Shown here piece by piece: positions 1 to 9,167 of a stretch of DNA of 64,000 nt. The position numbers and the translations under genes were made by a program. Each line of letters opens with the position of its first letter. Position 1 is the first letter of the stretch. This DNA comes from Olavius sp. associated proteobacterium Delta 1 (GTDB taxonomy: Bacteria; Desulfobacterota; Desulfobacteria; Desulfobacterales; JAFDCJ01): positions 1-64,000 of the forward strand of contig CACVKW010000819.1 in assembly GCA_902749685.1 (NCBI GenBank), given 5' to 3'. The notes under the pieces were generated by a model. The model searched no databases. It had not been told where the DNA came from and worked only from the letters and a program-made list of their open reading frames with translations.

Positions 1-54
1 GGCATAACCTGATTTCGAAATCACCAATTTCGCGTTTATAACTGCCTGTTATTA

Positions 55-438
55 TTAAAGGCAGTATTTGATTTTCAATTTATTTTGGACAGCAATGTTC
101 CAGGGTATTAATAGCGGCAGTGACACAGAAACCAAGCATACAGCAACTAACGCACTTTTTTTGGGCATAGATAAAGCGATGGCCATGCCCAGAGGAATTT
201 CAATAATCAAAATGATAGCTGAAAATAATAGGCTGCGGCCGAAGGTTTCCCAGAAACGGATAGAGCCTAATAATTCCTTATACCATTCTAAGCCAACCCA
301 TATTTTGGACTTTTGGTAGAAAATATCATGGAACGAATAATCCACGACCTTAATTAATGGAATAACCGCTACGAACCCAAGCAACAATAGGGCAGGTATT
401 ACAAAAAACCAAGCCCTGTTATTTGTTGATTTTGCCAT
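55..438 (-). pseudogene. Truncated MalF-type sugar ABC permease (remnant)
   Basis: The frame reads as the N-terminal third of a binding-protein-dependent sugar permease. It has a cytoplasmic N-terminus, a first membrane segment near residues 10-33, a periplasmic stretch, a second segment near 68-90, and the start of a third ending in LPLLIPWN. Members of this family are about 290-310 residues long. Here the similarity stops after LPLLIPWN, and about ten unrelated residues lead to a TAA stop. The last 54 bases of the window do not restore the family sequence in another frame. The ATG at 438 is preferred over an upstream TTG. A deletion or an assembly breakpoint would explain it. No partner permease, ATPase or binding protein is visible at this edge. 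Confidence 0.6.
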
Positions 439-840
439 GACCAATCACGACTTTTTGTTTCAGTAAATGATAGGGATAAGGTGATAAGAACTTCCTTTTT
501 TAATCGTGCGAATATAGGAAGGAGAGCTTTGTGTGTCAAGACAGTTATGACCGCATGATATAGGGTGAAGAAACTGACTGATATATTTCGAGAGAACTTG
601 CCTTGCTAAATATGACAACACATATGTCACCATTTATCGGTTTCGGTGGTCGGCGGTTAAACGCCCCCGCTGAACCGTATCTCTACGAATGCTGATTACT
701 CCAACATATCGGTACTTTTGAACGCCTCAAAAATATTGTGATATCATGCTGTCAAACGAAGTTTTAACTTACTTTCCAATTCTGCCGATGCAAGTCCAGG
801 TCAGGGCACCTATACAATTATAGGTATTGTTGACACGATT
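439..840. other. Intergenic region without a recognisable gene
   Basis: About 400 bases separate the creatininase-family stop from the permease remnant. I see no gene. Small inverted repeats are present: ACCTATA/TATAGGT around 810-827, and ACGATTTTAT/ATAAAATCGT around 836-862, which overlaps the end of the neighbouring gene and could act as a weak transcript-end hairpin. Confidence 0.5.
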
Positions 841-1587
841 TTATCCTCCGCATAAAATCGTTTTTACACTTTTCAGAATCTTTTCTTTGGCCGCGTTACC
901 GTATGCAAGATTTGCGTCTTTAGCACTGCGCGAATACCATTTATCATCTTTATACTTATCCATATCAACACCTTCCGGACAGAATGCCATCATCAGAGAC
1001 ATCTCTTGCTTACCGGTGTGATCGATCGGAAACTCCTTTTGAATTTCAGCATCAAGCAATGGATGCAAACGGATCCAGCTAAACGGGTCTGTCTGAGCTT
1101 CATGATCTGAATAATAGTTTGCCATTTCATCTCGGCCCCACCAATCTTCACCGCGTTCTTTTTCTAAAAAGTCAAAAGTGGCTTGCCTGGCTGCCAGCTT
1201 GAAGGCCAGGTCTGTCGGCATACCGGCAATGAAGTTTTCACTTTGATGATGAATAAAACAGTGGATATTCTTAAAACCCGTGCGCAGCAGGCTGGAAAAT
1301 ATATGACGACCAAAGGTATTTAAGACTTCTGAAGGGACATGGATAGAGCCTTTGCCTTCTTCTGGAGATTCAACGACATAACTGGCAGCACCATAATAAA
1401 ATGGCGGCAAAATAATCATATCAATCTCTTTTTCCAAAAGCACCATCGTTTTGACAACCAATAGCGTATCAACACCCATTACCGAATGCTCACCGTGGTA
1501 CTCCAGTACACCCAGCGGTAAAACAACCGGCCAGTGTTCCTTGATTGCTTTTCGGATTTGATCAGGGAACATTAATTCAAAACGCAT
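841..1587 (-). CDS. Creatininase-family amidohydrolase
   Basis: This 248-residue protein has the size and order of the creatininase / MftE-like family, which are Mn/Zn-dependent hydrolases of cyclic amides or maturation peptides. Likely metal ligands are E29 and H31 (motif LGVLEYHGEH), D40 (GVDTLL), and the HHQSEN segment at 113-118, which lies where the family has GHxEN. The start at 1587 is chosen because an AAGGAG ribosome site precedes it; a longer frame would add 27 unlikely residues. It follows an M24-fold gene, FGGY kinase, M29 peptidase-like and BtpA genes on the same strand. The spacing variation in the H-x-E region means creatinine need not be the substrate. A role in cleaving an amide or lactam in the same pathway is inferred. 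Confidence 0.72.
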   Translation of the reverse strand: MRFELMFPDQIRKAIKEHWPVVLPLGVLEYHGEHSVMGVDTLLVVKTMVLLEKEIDMIILPPFYYGAASYVVESPEEGKGSIHVPSEVLNTFGRHIFSSLLRTGFKNIHCFIHHQSENFIAGMPTDLAFKLAARQATFDFLEKERGEDWWGRDEMANYYSDHEAQTDPFSWIRLHPLLDAEIQKEFPIDHTGKQEMSLMMAFCPEGVDMDKYKDDKWYSRSAKDANLAYGNAAKEKILKSVKTILCGG

Positions 1588-1636
1588 GTGATACTCCTTT
1601 ATCAGTCTTAACTTGAATACCAACAGTGTTAAGGTG

Positions 1637-1800
1637 TCAGGGTACTGAGGGCATGGGGCATAGAGCATGGCGCATGGGGTTGAATATCTGCTATGAAAAT
1701 TCGGTCATCATACTTCGACGCTATGCTCTCTGCCTTGTGCCAGCAACCAGCTACCAGTGACCAGAGACCTGCTGATCCGCCTCCGGCGGAAAACCTGACT
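1637..1800. repeat. Intergenic palindrome with word-repeat arms
   Basis: The left arm repeats GCATGGGGCATA-like words (1652-1680). The opposite side carries complementary GCTATGCTCTCTGCC-like words and CCAG-rich words. The outer ends GTCAGG/CCTGAC pair. On the minus strand the middle (1709-1730) reads GAGAGCATAGCGTCGAAG, resembling the core of the element at 44372. A TCCGCC-TCC-GGCGGA hairpin sits at 1776-1790. Confidence 0.5.
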
Positions 1801-1819
1801 CCTGAAACCATTATCAGTT

Positions 1820-2983
1820 TTACACAATCTCTATCAACTCTGTTTTGTATTTCGACAGCATATCACAGCCATCTTCTGTGACATGGATACCATTTTCCCA
1901 GCGTAACCCGAAATTAGCGGCGGCTAAAAACGTGTCCACCTGAAATGTCATATTTGGAACAAATCGATATTCTGAATTTGACTCGACCCACGGTTCTTCA
2001 ACTTCCATCATACCCAAACCGTGGGCTGGACCGTAAAGATAACTGTCACCGCAACCTTGAGCGACAATAAATTCGTAAAACTTCTCAACAACCTCTTTTG
2101 CGACGACACCGTTTATGAGCCATTGGTATGTTTTAAAATGCGCTTCCAGACCGACTTCAAGAAGTTTGCGCATCTCGGCAGTTGCCTTCCCCATTACAAT
2201 CGGTCGGCCGATGCTGGGAGAATATCCATCGATACGGGCTCCCAGGTTTATCTGAACCATATCGCCTTGCTGGATCACACGATCTGTTGCACGCCCGATC
2301 GCGTTGTTGCTGTTGGGGCCCGAAAGAACATAAACCGGGTGCGCTTCATATTCGCCGCCAAACTCATATATATACTTTTGGATATGGCCCACAACCTGGG
2401 TCTCGGTCATGCCGGGTTTGATGAACGGTATTACCTGCTCGAAAACCTTTTCCGATATTTCAAATGCTTCTTTCAGAATCTCAATCTCGGCCGGACTCTT
2501 TATCTGCCTTAGCTCGGAAACGAGCTTGGAGCTGAAAATCTCAGCATTCGGAAAAGCGTTGATGATCGCTTGATAAATCGGAACAGAAAGGATGGAGAAG
2601 CCACATATCCCTATTTTCTTGAATTTTGCTAGGCCGCCGGAATTTTCGGCAATACTTTCAAAAGTATCCAGCTCAACACCCGGGTAGGCTGGCTCAGCTG
2701 ACTCTCGATACTCAAGAATCTTGGCAATGTTTTGGATCTTGCTGCGGCCTGCGGCAAATGTTTCGGACTCGGGTCCGATAATCAGCGTTGGTTCACCTTT
2801 TTGTGGGATAAAAATACCACCGGTTTCAAATAGTGGCCAGTAATTGCTGAAATAGCGTACATTTGCGAAATCAGCTTCATGACTGTGTGCGATAATAGCA
2901 TCGATACCGGCTGCAGCCATTTTTGCTTGTGCAGCTGCAATTCTTGCCTGATACTCGGCGTCAGAAATCTTTTTCATAATCAT
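1820..2983 (-). CDS. M24-fold (creatinase/prolidase-like) protein with degraded metal site
   Basis: The 387-residue protein has a creatinase-type N-terminal domain (about 1-150) and a pita-bread M24 domain (about 160-387). In metal-dependent M24 peptidases two Asp, one His and two Glu bind metal. Here the first Asp is Asn (VQINLGA), the second is Ser (YSPSIGR) and the first Glu is Asp (FQVDTF). Only the His in PAHGLGMME and the Glu in VTEDG remain. Creatinase itself is metal-free but uses a His at a place where this protein has Ile (NNAIGRAT). It may be a non-metal amidinohydrolase-like enzyme with altered chemistry or a pseudo-enzyme. It lies eight bases after the FGGY kinase, so they are probably co-transcribed. 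A second ATG six bases on has better ribosome-site spacing. Confidence 0.75.
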   Translation of the reverse strand: MIMKKISDAEYQARIAAAQAKMAAAGIDAIIAHSHEADFANVRYFSNYWPLFETGGIFIPQKGEPTLIIGPESETFAAGRSKIQNIAKILEYRESAEPAYPGVELDTFESIAENSGGLAKFKKIGICGFSILSVPIYQAIINAFPNAEIFSSKLVSELRQIKSPAEIEILKEAFEISEKVFEQVIPFIKPGMTETQVVGHIQKYIYEFGGEYEAHPVYVLSGPNSNNAIGRATDRVIQQGDMVQINLGARIDGYSPSIGRPIVMGKATAEMRKLLEVGLEAHFKTYQWLINGVVAKEVVEKFYEFIVAQGCGDSYLYGPAHGLGMMEVEEPWVESNSEYRFVPNMTFQVDTFLAAANFGLRWENGIHVTEDGCDMLSKYKTELIEIV

Positions 2984-2991
2984 TCATCCTT

Positions 2992-4494
2992 TCAATCGAT
3001 CCCGGTTTCGCCCCGGGGCTGGCTGAGCAGGTGCCGGGTGGAATTATAAAGTTCCCGATACCGTTCATACCCTTCATCGTATATTGCTTTGGATGTTTCA
3101 TGCGGGGTGATCTCCTCTTCCAGGCGAACCCATCGGCTTATCTCATCAATACTGTCAAAATAATTGCCTCCTACAGCTGCCAGAAATGCATCACCGTAAC
3201 AGGCACCCAGCTTCTGCCGGGGAAGGTTTTGGGTGCATCCTGTGATATCTGTGATAATCTGCATCAATTGGCGACTTTCGGAGGCTCCGCCGATGGCCAT
3301 AATTCTGTCGGCCCGGGCACCCGCTTTTTCCATCTCCTCAATATTATGCCGGATCCCGTAACCCACAGCTTCCTGGAGAGAACGGTATACATCTCCCGCA
3401 GTGCTGGCAAGAGACATTCCGAAGAAAACCCCCTTTGCAGCGGGATCTTGCAACGGGGTTCTTTCTCCGGCAAAATAAGGCAGGCTGGTGATGCCGCCGG
3501 CACCGGGAGAAGATTCCAGTGCCAGGTTTTCCCACTCCGCGACACTTCGGCCGGGAAAGGTTTCCCCCAACCATTTAAATAAACTCCCCACGGTGGACAT
3601 CCCTCCGGTTAGAACGAAGGAGCCGGGCTCCAGAAAATTTGAGGCCCAGAATGAATGGACCGGTCTGAGGGATTCAGTTTTCAAGATAAAAAAGTTGCTG
3701 CTGCCGTACATCATCATCATGTCGCCGTTTTTTTCCACACCGGTGCCCAGCGCCTCCGAAGCCGCATCAATTGTACCGGTTACGACCGGTACTCCAGGCG
3801 GCAAGCCTGTCAGTTCGGCCGCCTTTTGGGTAAGTTCCCCGGCGACCTGACCGCTCCATAAGAGCTCGGGAAATTTTTCCATCTCCGTAATGAAGCCGGC
3901 AAGGGAGGGGTCCCAGGTTCTTTTTTCTAAGTCGAAGACAGGGGCATATCCGATGGCACTATAGATATCCAGCGTGTATCTACCCGTAAGCTTGTAAACC
4001 AGGTACCCGGAGGCTGTCAGAATTTTTGAGGTTTTTTCCCAAACCTCCGGCTCGTTTTTCCGTATCCAAAGGATTTTCGGACAACATGATTGGGAGGAGA
4101 GATCCTGTCCTGTTTTGGCGAAAATCACCTCTTTGCCGAGCTTCTCTTCAATCTCCCGAATCTCCTTTTCGGCCCGCGTATCGATTCCGTAGAGAATCCC
4201 GGGACGCAGCGGTGTGCCCGCTTCATCTATAGGCAGTACACATGGGCCGATGGTGCTGACGGCCACCCCTTTTATCGATTCTTTGGGTTGTTGCAGATCG
4301 CCCAGCAGCTTTCGGCACAGCAACAGGAAATCCCCCCACCAGATCCGGTCCGCATCCTGCTCATACCATCCCGGCCTGGGCATTGACATCTCGTGGGGAA
4401 CGGATGCCTGGCAGAGCACATTTCCTTCAATATCAACAATGGCCGCTTTGGATGAGCCGGTCCCGATATCCAACCCCAGAAAGCATTCGTTCAT
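2992..4494 (-). CDS. FGGY-family carbohydrate kinase
   Basis: The 500-residue protein has the two actin-like domains of the FGGY family, which phosphorylate sugars or polyols such as xylulose, gluconate or glycerol. The N-terminal phosphate-binding loop GLDIGTGSSKAAIVD is at about 6-20. The YGIDTRAE segment follows, GTIDAASEALGTG carries the probable catalytic Asp, and the C-terminal GGASESRQL loop binds nucleotide. The start at 4494 is preferred because GAGGA lies five bases upstream; a start at 4506 would overlap this ribosome site. It resembles xylulokinase-type members most, but the substrate cannot be fixed from sequence. Its tight spacing with the M24-fold gene suggests one operon. Confidence 0.88.
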   Translation of the reverse strand: MNECFLGLDIGTGSSKAAIVDIEGNVLCQASVPHEMSMPRPGWYEQDADRIWWGDFLLLCRKLLGDLQQPKESIKGVAVSTIGPCVLPIDEAGTPLRPGILYGIDTRAEKEIREIEEKLGKEVIFAKTGQDLSSQSCCPKILWIRKNEPEVWEKTSKILTASGYLVYKLTGRYTLDIYSAIGYAPVFDLEKRTWDPSLAGFITEMEKFPELLWSGQVAGELTQKAAELTGLPPGVPVVTGTIDAASEALGTGVEKNGDMMMMYGSSNFFILKTESLRPVHSFWASNFLEPGSFVLTGGMSTVGSLFKWLGETFPGRSVAEWENLALESSPGAGGITSLPYFAGERTPLQDPAAKGVFFGMSLASTAGDVYRSLQEAVGYGIRHNIEEMEKAGARADRIMAIGGASESRQLMQIITDITGCTQNLPRQKLGACYGDAFLAAVGGNYFDSIDEISRWVRLEEEITPHETSKAIYDEGYERYRELYNSTRHLLSQPRGETGID

Positions 4495-4608
4495 CTGTTT
4501 CCTCATATTGCCTAAAAATTACTAAGAAGTTCATAATTATTGACGTATTAGTAAATACACTATCTTTTCGGCCAGGTCAGAGATGATCGGCTCTGCCACA
4601 AATCAAAT

Positions 4609-5679
4609 TTAAGCAAGGAGGATCTTACCATTTTCAAGAATGGGATCACCATCAAGAAAAACGCAGCCTTGGTTACGGATATCTTTGACAATATCCCAGT
4701 GTATTGGAGATTTGTTCGTGCCGCCGCACTCCGGGTATGCTCTTCCCAGGGCAATGTGAATGGTTCCGCCGATCTTCTCGTCGATGAGGATGTCATTGCA
4801 GAATCTATCCAGCATGAAATTGGTACCGAAGGCAAATTCCCCGGGCAGGGATGCCCCTTTATCCCGACCGATTATCGACTGAAAAAACTCCTTTTCCGTG
4901 GATGAGGAAGCCTCGGTTAATTCTCCATTTTGCCAGGTAAGCCGAATATCCCGGATAAGCCTGCCGCCAAGAACTCCCGGGCGCTCAAAGGTGATTGTTC
5001 CATTGACGGTTTCAGTTACCGGAGCGGTTGCGATCTCCCCGTCCGGCATGTTGATTGTGCCGGCGAATGAAATCCACTTGCGTCCCTTTACTGAAAAGGA
5101 GAGGTCGGTATTCTCTCCGGTAATCCGAATCTCCCGGCCTTTATTCAACCGGTCACACCAGGCATTCCATTTCTTGGACTCCTTTTCCCAATCCAGAAAG
5201 CAGGAATTAAAGAACATGTCCGTGATGGTTTCCTCGTCGGTTTCCGCCTGCTGCGCAAAGGCACTGTTGGGAACTCTAACCAGGCACCAGCGGGTTTGCT
5301 CCCATCTTGCTGTGGATACAACTCCCATGGCCGCCTGGTTGGCAGCAAGCTTTTTCCCGGGAATATCCTGCAGTTCGAATAGATTGTGGGCTCCCCTTAA
5401 ACCGATGTAGACATCCGCCCATTGCATACCCCAAGCCTCCATCTCAGGAATCCATTCGATCTGTTCCCGGTTTCCGTGCGTCAAAACACAACGGCGCAGG
5501 GTTTCCGAAAGGAACTGGACCTGAGGAAAGGCGCCGGCCTTGATTGCCGCCAGGTAGACTCCCTTTGCCAGCGGGTAGGTTTCAGGCTCGATCATGGCAA
5601 TCATCACCCGCTCCCCCGGTGCAACCCGGGTGGAATAGTTGATCAGGATCTCACCCAGCTTTTCCCAGCGTTTATCCAT
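4609..5679 (-). CDS. M29-family (leucyl aminopeptidase T-like) protein
   Basis: This 356-residue protein matches the thermophilic aminopeptidase M29 family in size and layout, an N-terminal alpha/beta domain followed by a dinuclear metal domain. Visible family segments are NMPDGEIATAPV (first metal Glu), EFAFGTN, GTIHIALGRAYPECGG, and IHWDIVKDIR, which supplies the final His and Asp. M29 enzymes remove N-terminal residues from peptides, but this sugar-kinase/BtpA setting suggests another amide substrate. Its start overlaps the end of the BtpA-family gene by eight bases, which supports translational coupling. About 100 bases separate it from the kinase. Confidence 0.8.
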   Translation of the reverse strand: MDKRWEKLGEILINYSTRVAPGERVMIAMIEPETYPLAKGVYLAAIKAGAFPQVQFLSETLRRCVLTHGNREQIEWIPEMEAWGMQWADVYIGLRGAHNLFELQDIPGKKLAANQAAMGVVSTARWEQTRWCLVRVPNSAFAQQAETDEETITDMFFNSCFLDWEKESKKWNAWCDRLNKGREIRITGENTDLSFSVKGRKWISFAGTINMPDGEIATAPVTETVNGTITFERPGVLGGRLIRDIRLTWQNGELTEASSSTEKEFFQSIIGRDKGASLPGEFAFGTNFMLDRFCNDILIDEKIGGTIHIALGRAYPECGGTNKSPIHWDIVKDIRNQGCVFLDGDPILENGKILLA

Positions 5680-6487
5680 TTTCCTTCCTCACGCCACGGA
5701 CAACATCCATGAAGGCGGTTACCCGGGATTGATCGACTTCATTGCTGAAGACGCCGTCCCGTTTGAAGGTGGTGGCGGTTACGGTTCCGTCAGCAATGGC
5801 TAGCTGCTCTTTTACGTTTGACAGACTGACGCCGGTATTGGCGAAAACCGGTGTGTCCGGCACCGCATCCTTGACCTGTTTTAAAGTGGAGGAATCTGTT
5901 TCAGACCCTGCGGTAAGTCCGGAAACACACAGCGCGTCCGGCTTGTTGTTGAATACAGTGGAGCGGGCGATGTCGGCAACATCCCGTTGTCCCAGATAGG
6001 CAGCGGCTTCAGGAACAATATTAAACATGAGCTTAATATCTTCACCACCGATGCGATGCTGATGCCGGATAACTTCACCGCAGTCGGTGTTCCAGAGGCC
6101 AAAATCACTGGCATAAACACCGGTGAAAATCTCCCGCACAAAGCGCGCGTCCGTAGCTACGGCCAGATCGATGGAAGCTTTAGGATCCCAGAGGACGTTT
6201 ACGCCATAGGGTATGTTTATGTCCTGTTTCAGTTCACCGATTATCCTGGCCATCGTCGTATAGGTTACCGGTTCCACATCAGTCAGGTAAGGCAGACTGA
6301 ATTCGTTTGAAAACATAACCCCATCGACGCCCCCCTTTTGAAGGGCAACCAAATCTTGCCGGGCCATATCCATCACCCATTCAATGCCCTTATCTTTTTT
6401 ATACCCGGGATCTCCCGGAAGCGCCTGGAGATGGCACATGGCGATTATCGGTTTTTTAACTTGAAAAACTTCTTTCAGCCAACTCAT
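5672..6487 (-). CDS. BtpA/SgcQ-family protein
   Basis: The 271-residue protein belongs to the BtpA family, a TIM-barrel group named for a cyanobacterial photosystem I biogenesis factor. It also includes SgcQ of enterobacterial sugar operons. Recognisable segments are KPIIAMCHLQALPGDP at the N-terminus, GGVDGVMFSNEF, IPYGVNVLWDPKAS and DALCVSGLTAG in the C-terminal half, followed by VFANTGVS. It is the first gene of the minus-strand run down to 841, with GGAG before the ATG at 6487. In sugar operons the function is not established; an enzymatic role on a sugar-phosphate-like ligand is inferred. Confidence 0.85.
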   Translation of the reverse strand: MSWLKEVFQVKKPIIAMCHLQALPGDPGYKKDKGIEWVMDMARQDLVALQKGGVDGVMFSNEFSLPYLTDVEPVTYTTMARIIGELKQDINIPYGVNVLWDPKASIDLAVATDARFVREIFTGVYASDFGLWNTDCGEVIRHQHRIGGEDIKLMFNIVPEAAAYLGQRDVADIARSTVFNNKPDALCVSGLTAGSETDSSTLKQVKDAVPDTPVFANTGVSLSNVKEQLAIADGTVTATTFKRDGVFSNEVDQSRVTAFMDVVRGVRKENG

Positions 6488-6532
6488 TTTTTCTCCTTGG
6501 ATTGAGAGAGGATCATTTTTTTGATAGCAGAA

Positions 6533-6727
6533 TCATCGAGTGTATCCTGCCGAAGCGCCTAGCCCGCCGGTAAAGGCAATATACTTGACGAAATCGAGAT
6601 TGTCAAAAGTTATCCAAGTAGAGCGTTTGTCAATATAACGTTCCGATATCGGTGGCTTGCCAGTCTTCCTTGGTTTATCAATTACGTATATGGCTTGACT
6701 CAAACGCTCTAATGTTTTTTTACGCGG
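6533..6727 (-). pseudogene. 64-codon fragment of an unknown ORF, related to 14732-14887
   Basis: Between a TAA at 6728-6730 and a TGA at 6533-6535 the minus strand stays open for 64 codons without an ATG near the front. The middle reads TLERLSQAIYVID ... PPISERYIDKRST and ends WITFDNLDFVKY ... GASAGYTR. The plus-strand segment at 14732-14887 encodes the related ILERLHQAMEVTI ... LPVSGRYYDERS. Conservation at protein level between the copies argues that this was coding. I do not recognise the family. Lack of a clear start or ribosome site suggests a broken gene. Confidence 0.45.
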
Positions 6728-6768
6728 TTATTTGGAAAGTTCCAGTTGAATTCTAGCGCAGGTTATCT

Positions 6769-6851
6769 CACCACGAAGAACACGAAGATCACGAAGCAAA
6801 GATGGAACATATTATCAATCCTTCTTCGTGTCCTTCGTGCCCTTCGTGGTG
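6769..6851. repeat. Palindrome with CACGAAG-word arms
   Basis: The left arm 6769-6796 is CACCACGAAG followed by two further CACGAAG words. The right arm 6821-6851 is the complementary CTTCGTG series ending in CTTCGTGGTG. About 24 bases lie between them. It forms a long imperfect hairpin of the same design as the other intergenic palindromes in this window. Confidence 0.75.
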
Positions 6852-7213
6852 AAAAGCGTATAGCTTGAGCTTTCAGCATAACCAAATTTATTTATATTGG
6901 CCATTCTACCTGGACATTTTTTGACAATCGGCCCATCTGCACCACACGGATTGAAATGGTTGCTCCACTTTCTTAATGTACACATTTTTGGGGTTGACAA
7001 AATTATCCGGCTAAATTAGGTACTTTTAAGGAATCGGTCTGCATTGACAGTTAAAATGAGGCTTTATTGCGCTAACAATGATACGGGATTTGCAGACATT
7101 CTTTAGGCAGGGGGGACAAGAAACGTGTTAAATCTTTCTTTTCACTAAAGGGTACGAATCTGGGCAACATCTGTTGGATTATTTTGAAATGTAATCATTA
7201 AAAGGAGGACTTC
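6852..7213. other. Leader region of the 7.2 kb importer
   Basis: About 360 bases with no gene visible. It must hold the promoter of the solute-binding-protein gene. A strong AAAGGAGGA ribosome site at about 7200-7208 immediately precedes its ATG. No operator could be assigned. Confidence 0.4.
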
Positions 7214-8869
7214 ATGAAAAATGAAAAAAAGATCACCCGCCGTAAATTCATTAAGGACTCAGCAATAGCAGCCGCAGGCGTCAGCGCGCTTGCCGTGGGA
7301 ACAACCAGTGGATTGGGCCTGTTCACCCGCGAAGCCCAGGCTATGAGCCACCTGAGGGCTGAAATGCTGAAAATCCCTGGGGTTGGGATGGGTTCACCAA
7401 CCGACTCAGACTGGCAGAAAGTCGGTGCTCTGTGCCTGGGAGCCACCAAGAGCAGTGTGAAAAAAGGTGAGTTCAAGGGCGTAAGACTTTCCTTTATGGG
7501 GCTCAACAACCAGAACCTGCACAATTTCTTGTTTCGCGGCTTCCTGAAGCCCTGGGAGGCTTACACGGGTGCCAAAATAGACTGGATCGACCTGGCGCAG
7601 GCGGATTACAATGCACGACTGCAGCAGGCAATTGCCACAGGAACCGTTGACTTCGACGTCCTTGAAATGGGCGCCCCTTTTGAAGGCGATGTGTGCGGCA
7701 AGGGTCTGGCCTCTGAGATGCCGGATTGGGTCAAGCAGCTGATCGATATGGATGACTACGTCCATTATTTGAAAGCCCCGGTCGGAACCTGGGACGGCAA
7801 GACCTATCGCATTTCAATCGACGGTGATTGCCATAACTTCAATTATCGTACCGATTATTTTTCTGATCCCGGATTTGCCAAAGCCTGGAAAGCCGAAGGC
7901 CATAAAGGCGAATGGGAGGTTCCCAAAACCTGGCAGAAGGTTCAGGAAGTGACCAAATTTTTGGGTGGTAAGAAGTTTCAAGGCATGGATGCCTATGGAT
8001 ATCTCGATCCCGCAAAGGGCTGGGGCGGATTCGGTTTCTACTTTTTGGGCAGCCGTGCCACGGCATACGCCAAACACCCCGATGATAAAGCATTTCTATT
8101 CGATGCGGATACGATGAAACCCCGCGTCAATAACCCGGCCTGGGTTCGGGCGATTCAGGATGTGATCGACGCCCTGCCCTCGGAACCCCCCAATCAACTG
8201 AATGCCGATCCCGGTACCACAGCCTTTCAACAGTTTCTGGCCGGTACCGGATCGATGGTGTCCTGGTGGGGAGATGTCGGATCTAATGCAAAGACCAGTG
8301 ACTCCTCTGTTGTCGGAGATGTGACCGGGTTCTCCATTTTGCCCGGCTCGGATGATGTTTACAATTCAAAGACCGGCAAATGGGACAAACTGCCAAGCGG
8401 TCCAAACTTTGCACCGAACATGGCCTACATCGGTTGGGGCGTTTACGTAATGGCAAGGGTTGACGGCGATTCGAAAAAGCACAAAGCCGCCTGGAGTGCG
8501 GCAGCCCATATCGGCGGCAAAGATATATCGCTTTGGGCGGCTGCCTATCCATCCGGTTTCCAGCCATACCGCCAGAGTCATTTCAACATTGATGAGTGGG
8601 TTGCAGCCGGTTATGACAGGGCATTTATCACCTCATATTTGAAGTCTCAATCTGATTCATACAACCATCCCAATGCTGCGATTGAACCCCGCATCCCCGG
8701 GATTTTCCAATACTACAGCACGGCAGAAGATGAACTGGCCAATATATTCGCCGGAAAATACTCGGCCCAGGAAGGAGCCGACCGGATTGCGGCGGCGTGG
8801 GAAAAGCTCACCGATCAAATCGGCCGCGAAAAACAAATCAAGCTGTATAGAGCTTCGCTTGGGTTATAA
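7214..8869 (+). CDS. Tat-exported extracellular sugar-binding protein of an ABC importer
   Basis: This 551-residue periplasmic solute-binding protein (family 1 type) delivers a carbohydrate to the permeases at 9168 and 10343. The N-terminus carries a twin-arginine signal (TRRKFIKDSA with R9 and R10, then an Ala-rich hydrophobic run to about residue 43), so the folded protein would go through the Tat route, which is less usual than Sec for this family. The mature part has typical features: DWIDLAQADYNARLQQ near 115-130, aromatic-rich ligand regions (WDGKTYRISIDGD) and a C-terminal FQPYRQSHF region. It is longer than the usual 400-450 residues. AAAGGAGGA precedes the ATG. About 300 bases with stacked hairpins separate it from the permeases, which may lower downstream expression relative to the binding protein. 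Confidence 0.88.
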   Translation: MKNEKKITRRKFIKDSAIAAAGVSALAVGTTSGLGLFTREAQAMSHLRAEMLKIPGVGMGSPTDSDWQKVGALCLGATKSSVKKGEFKGVRLSFMGLNNQNLHNFLFRGFLKPWEAYTGAKIDWIDLAQADYNARLQQAIATGTVDFDVLEMGAPFEGDVCGKGLASEMPDWVKQLIDMDDYVHYLKAPVGTWDGKTYRISIDGDCHNFNYRTDYFSDPGFAKAWKAEGHKGEWEVPKTWQKVQEVTKFLGGKKFQGMDAYGYLDPAKGWGGFGFYFLGSRATAYAKHPDDKAFLFDADTMKPRVNNPAWVRAIQDVIDALPSEPPNQLNADPGTTAFQQFLAGTGSMVSWWGDVGSNAKTSDSSVVGDVTGFSILPGSDDVYNSKTGKWDKLPSGPNFAPNMAYIGWGVYVMARVDGDSKKHKAAWSAAAHIGGKDISLWAAAYPSGFQPYRQSHFNIDEWVAAGYDRAFITSYLKSQSDSYNHPNAAIEPRIPGIFQYYSTAEDELANIFAGKYSAQEGADRIAAAWEKLTDQIGREKQIKLYRASLGL

Positions 8870-8907
8870 TAAAGGTAGTAACAATCGGCTGACGGAAGCC
8901 AACGACC

Positions 8908-9003
8908 ACCTGCGGAGCAGGTAGCTTGCCTTTTCGGCCATTGGCCGAAAAGGCATGAGGACGTCAGTCCTCAGAGCGTTGAATTTGTCCGCCTCCGGCG
9001 GAC
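8908..9003. repeat. Four consecutive hairpins after the binding-protein gene
   Basis: Four inverted repeats lie end to end: ACCTGC/GCAGGT at 8908-8922, GCCTTTTCGG/CCGAAAAGGC at 8928-8954, TGAGGAC/GTCCTCA at 8956-8973, and GTCCGCC/GGCGGAC at 8987-9003. None is followed by a T-run, so they are not simple intrinsic terminators. They lie between the binding protein and its permeases, where mRNA-stabilising or attenuating hairpins are common in other importer operons. Confidence 0.75.
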
Positions 9004-9167
9004 CACGGCGGGATTTGTATGGCAAGAAATCACACCGTCAGCCATTCATTATCTTCGCTCATCGGCGATCGTTTTAAGTTTGTCACATTTCGGGGTTGGA
9101 ATGTTGGAGTCAAAGCGCCGCAATCGCTTCTGCTTCTATTCACTTTAAATAATGGGATCAGGTTTTA

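Noticed and set aside
55..438. Left-edge permease as an intact gene running off the window
   Set aside because: The frame stops at 55 inside the window, and the last residues do not match the family; no alternative frame to base 1 continues the homology.
6769..6851. CRISPR-like repeat array
   Set aside because: The repeated CACGAAG words are not separated by spacers of constant length and form an inverted structure; no cas gene is near.
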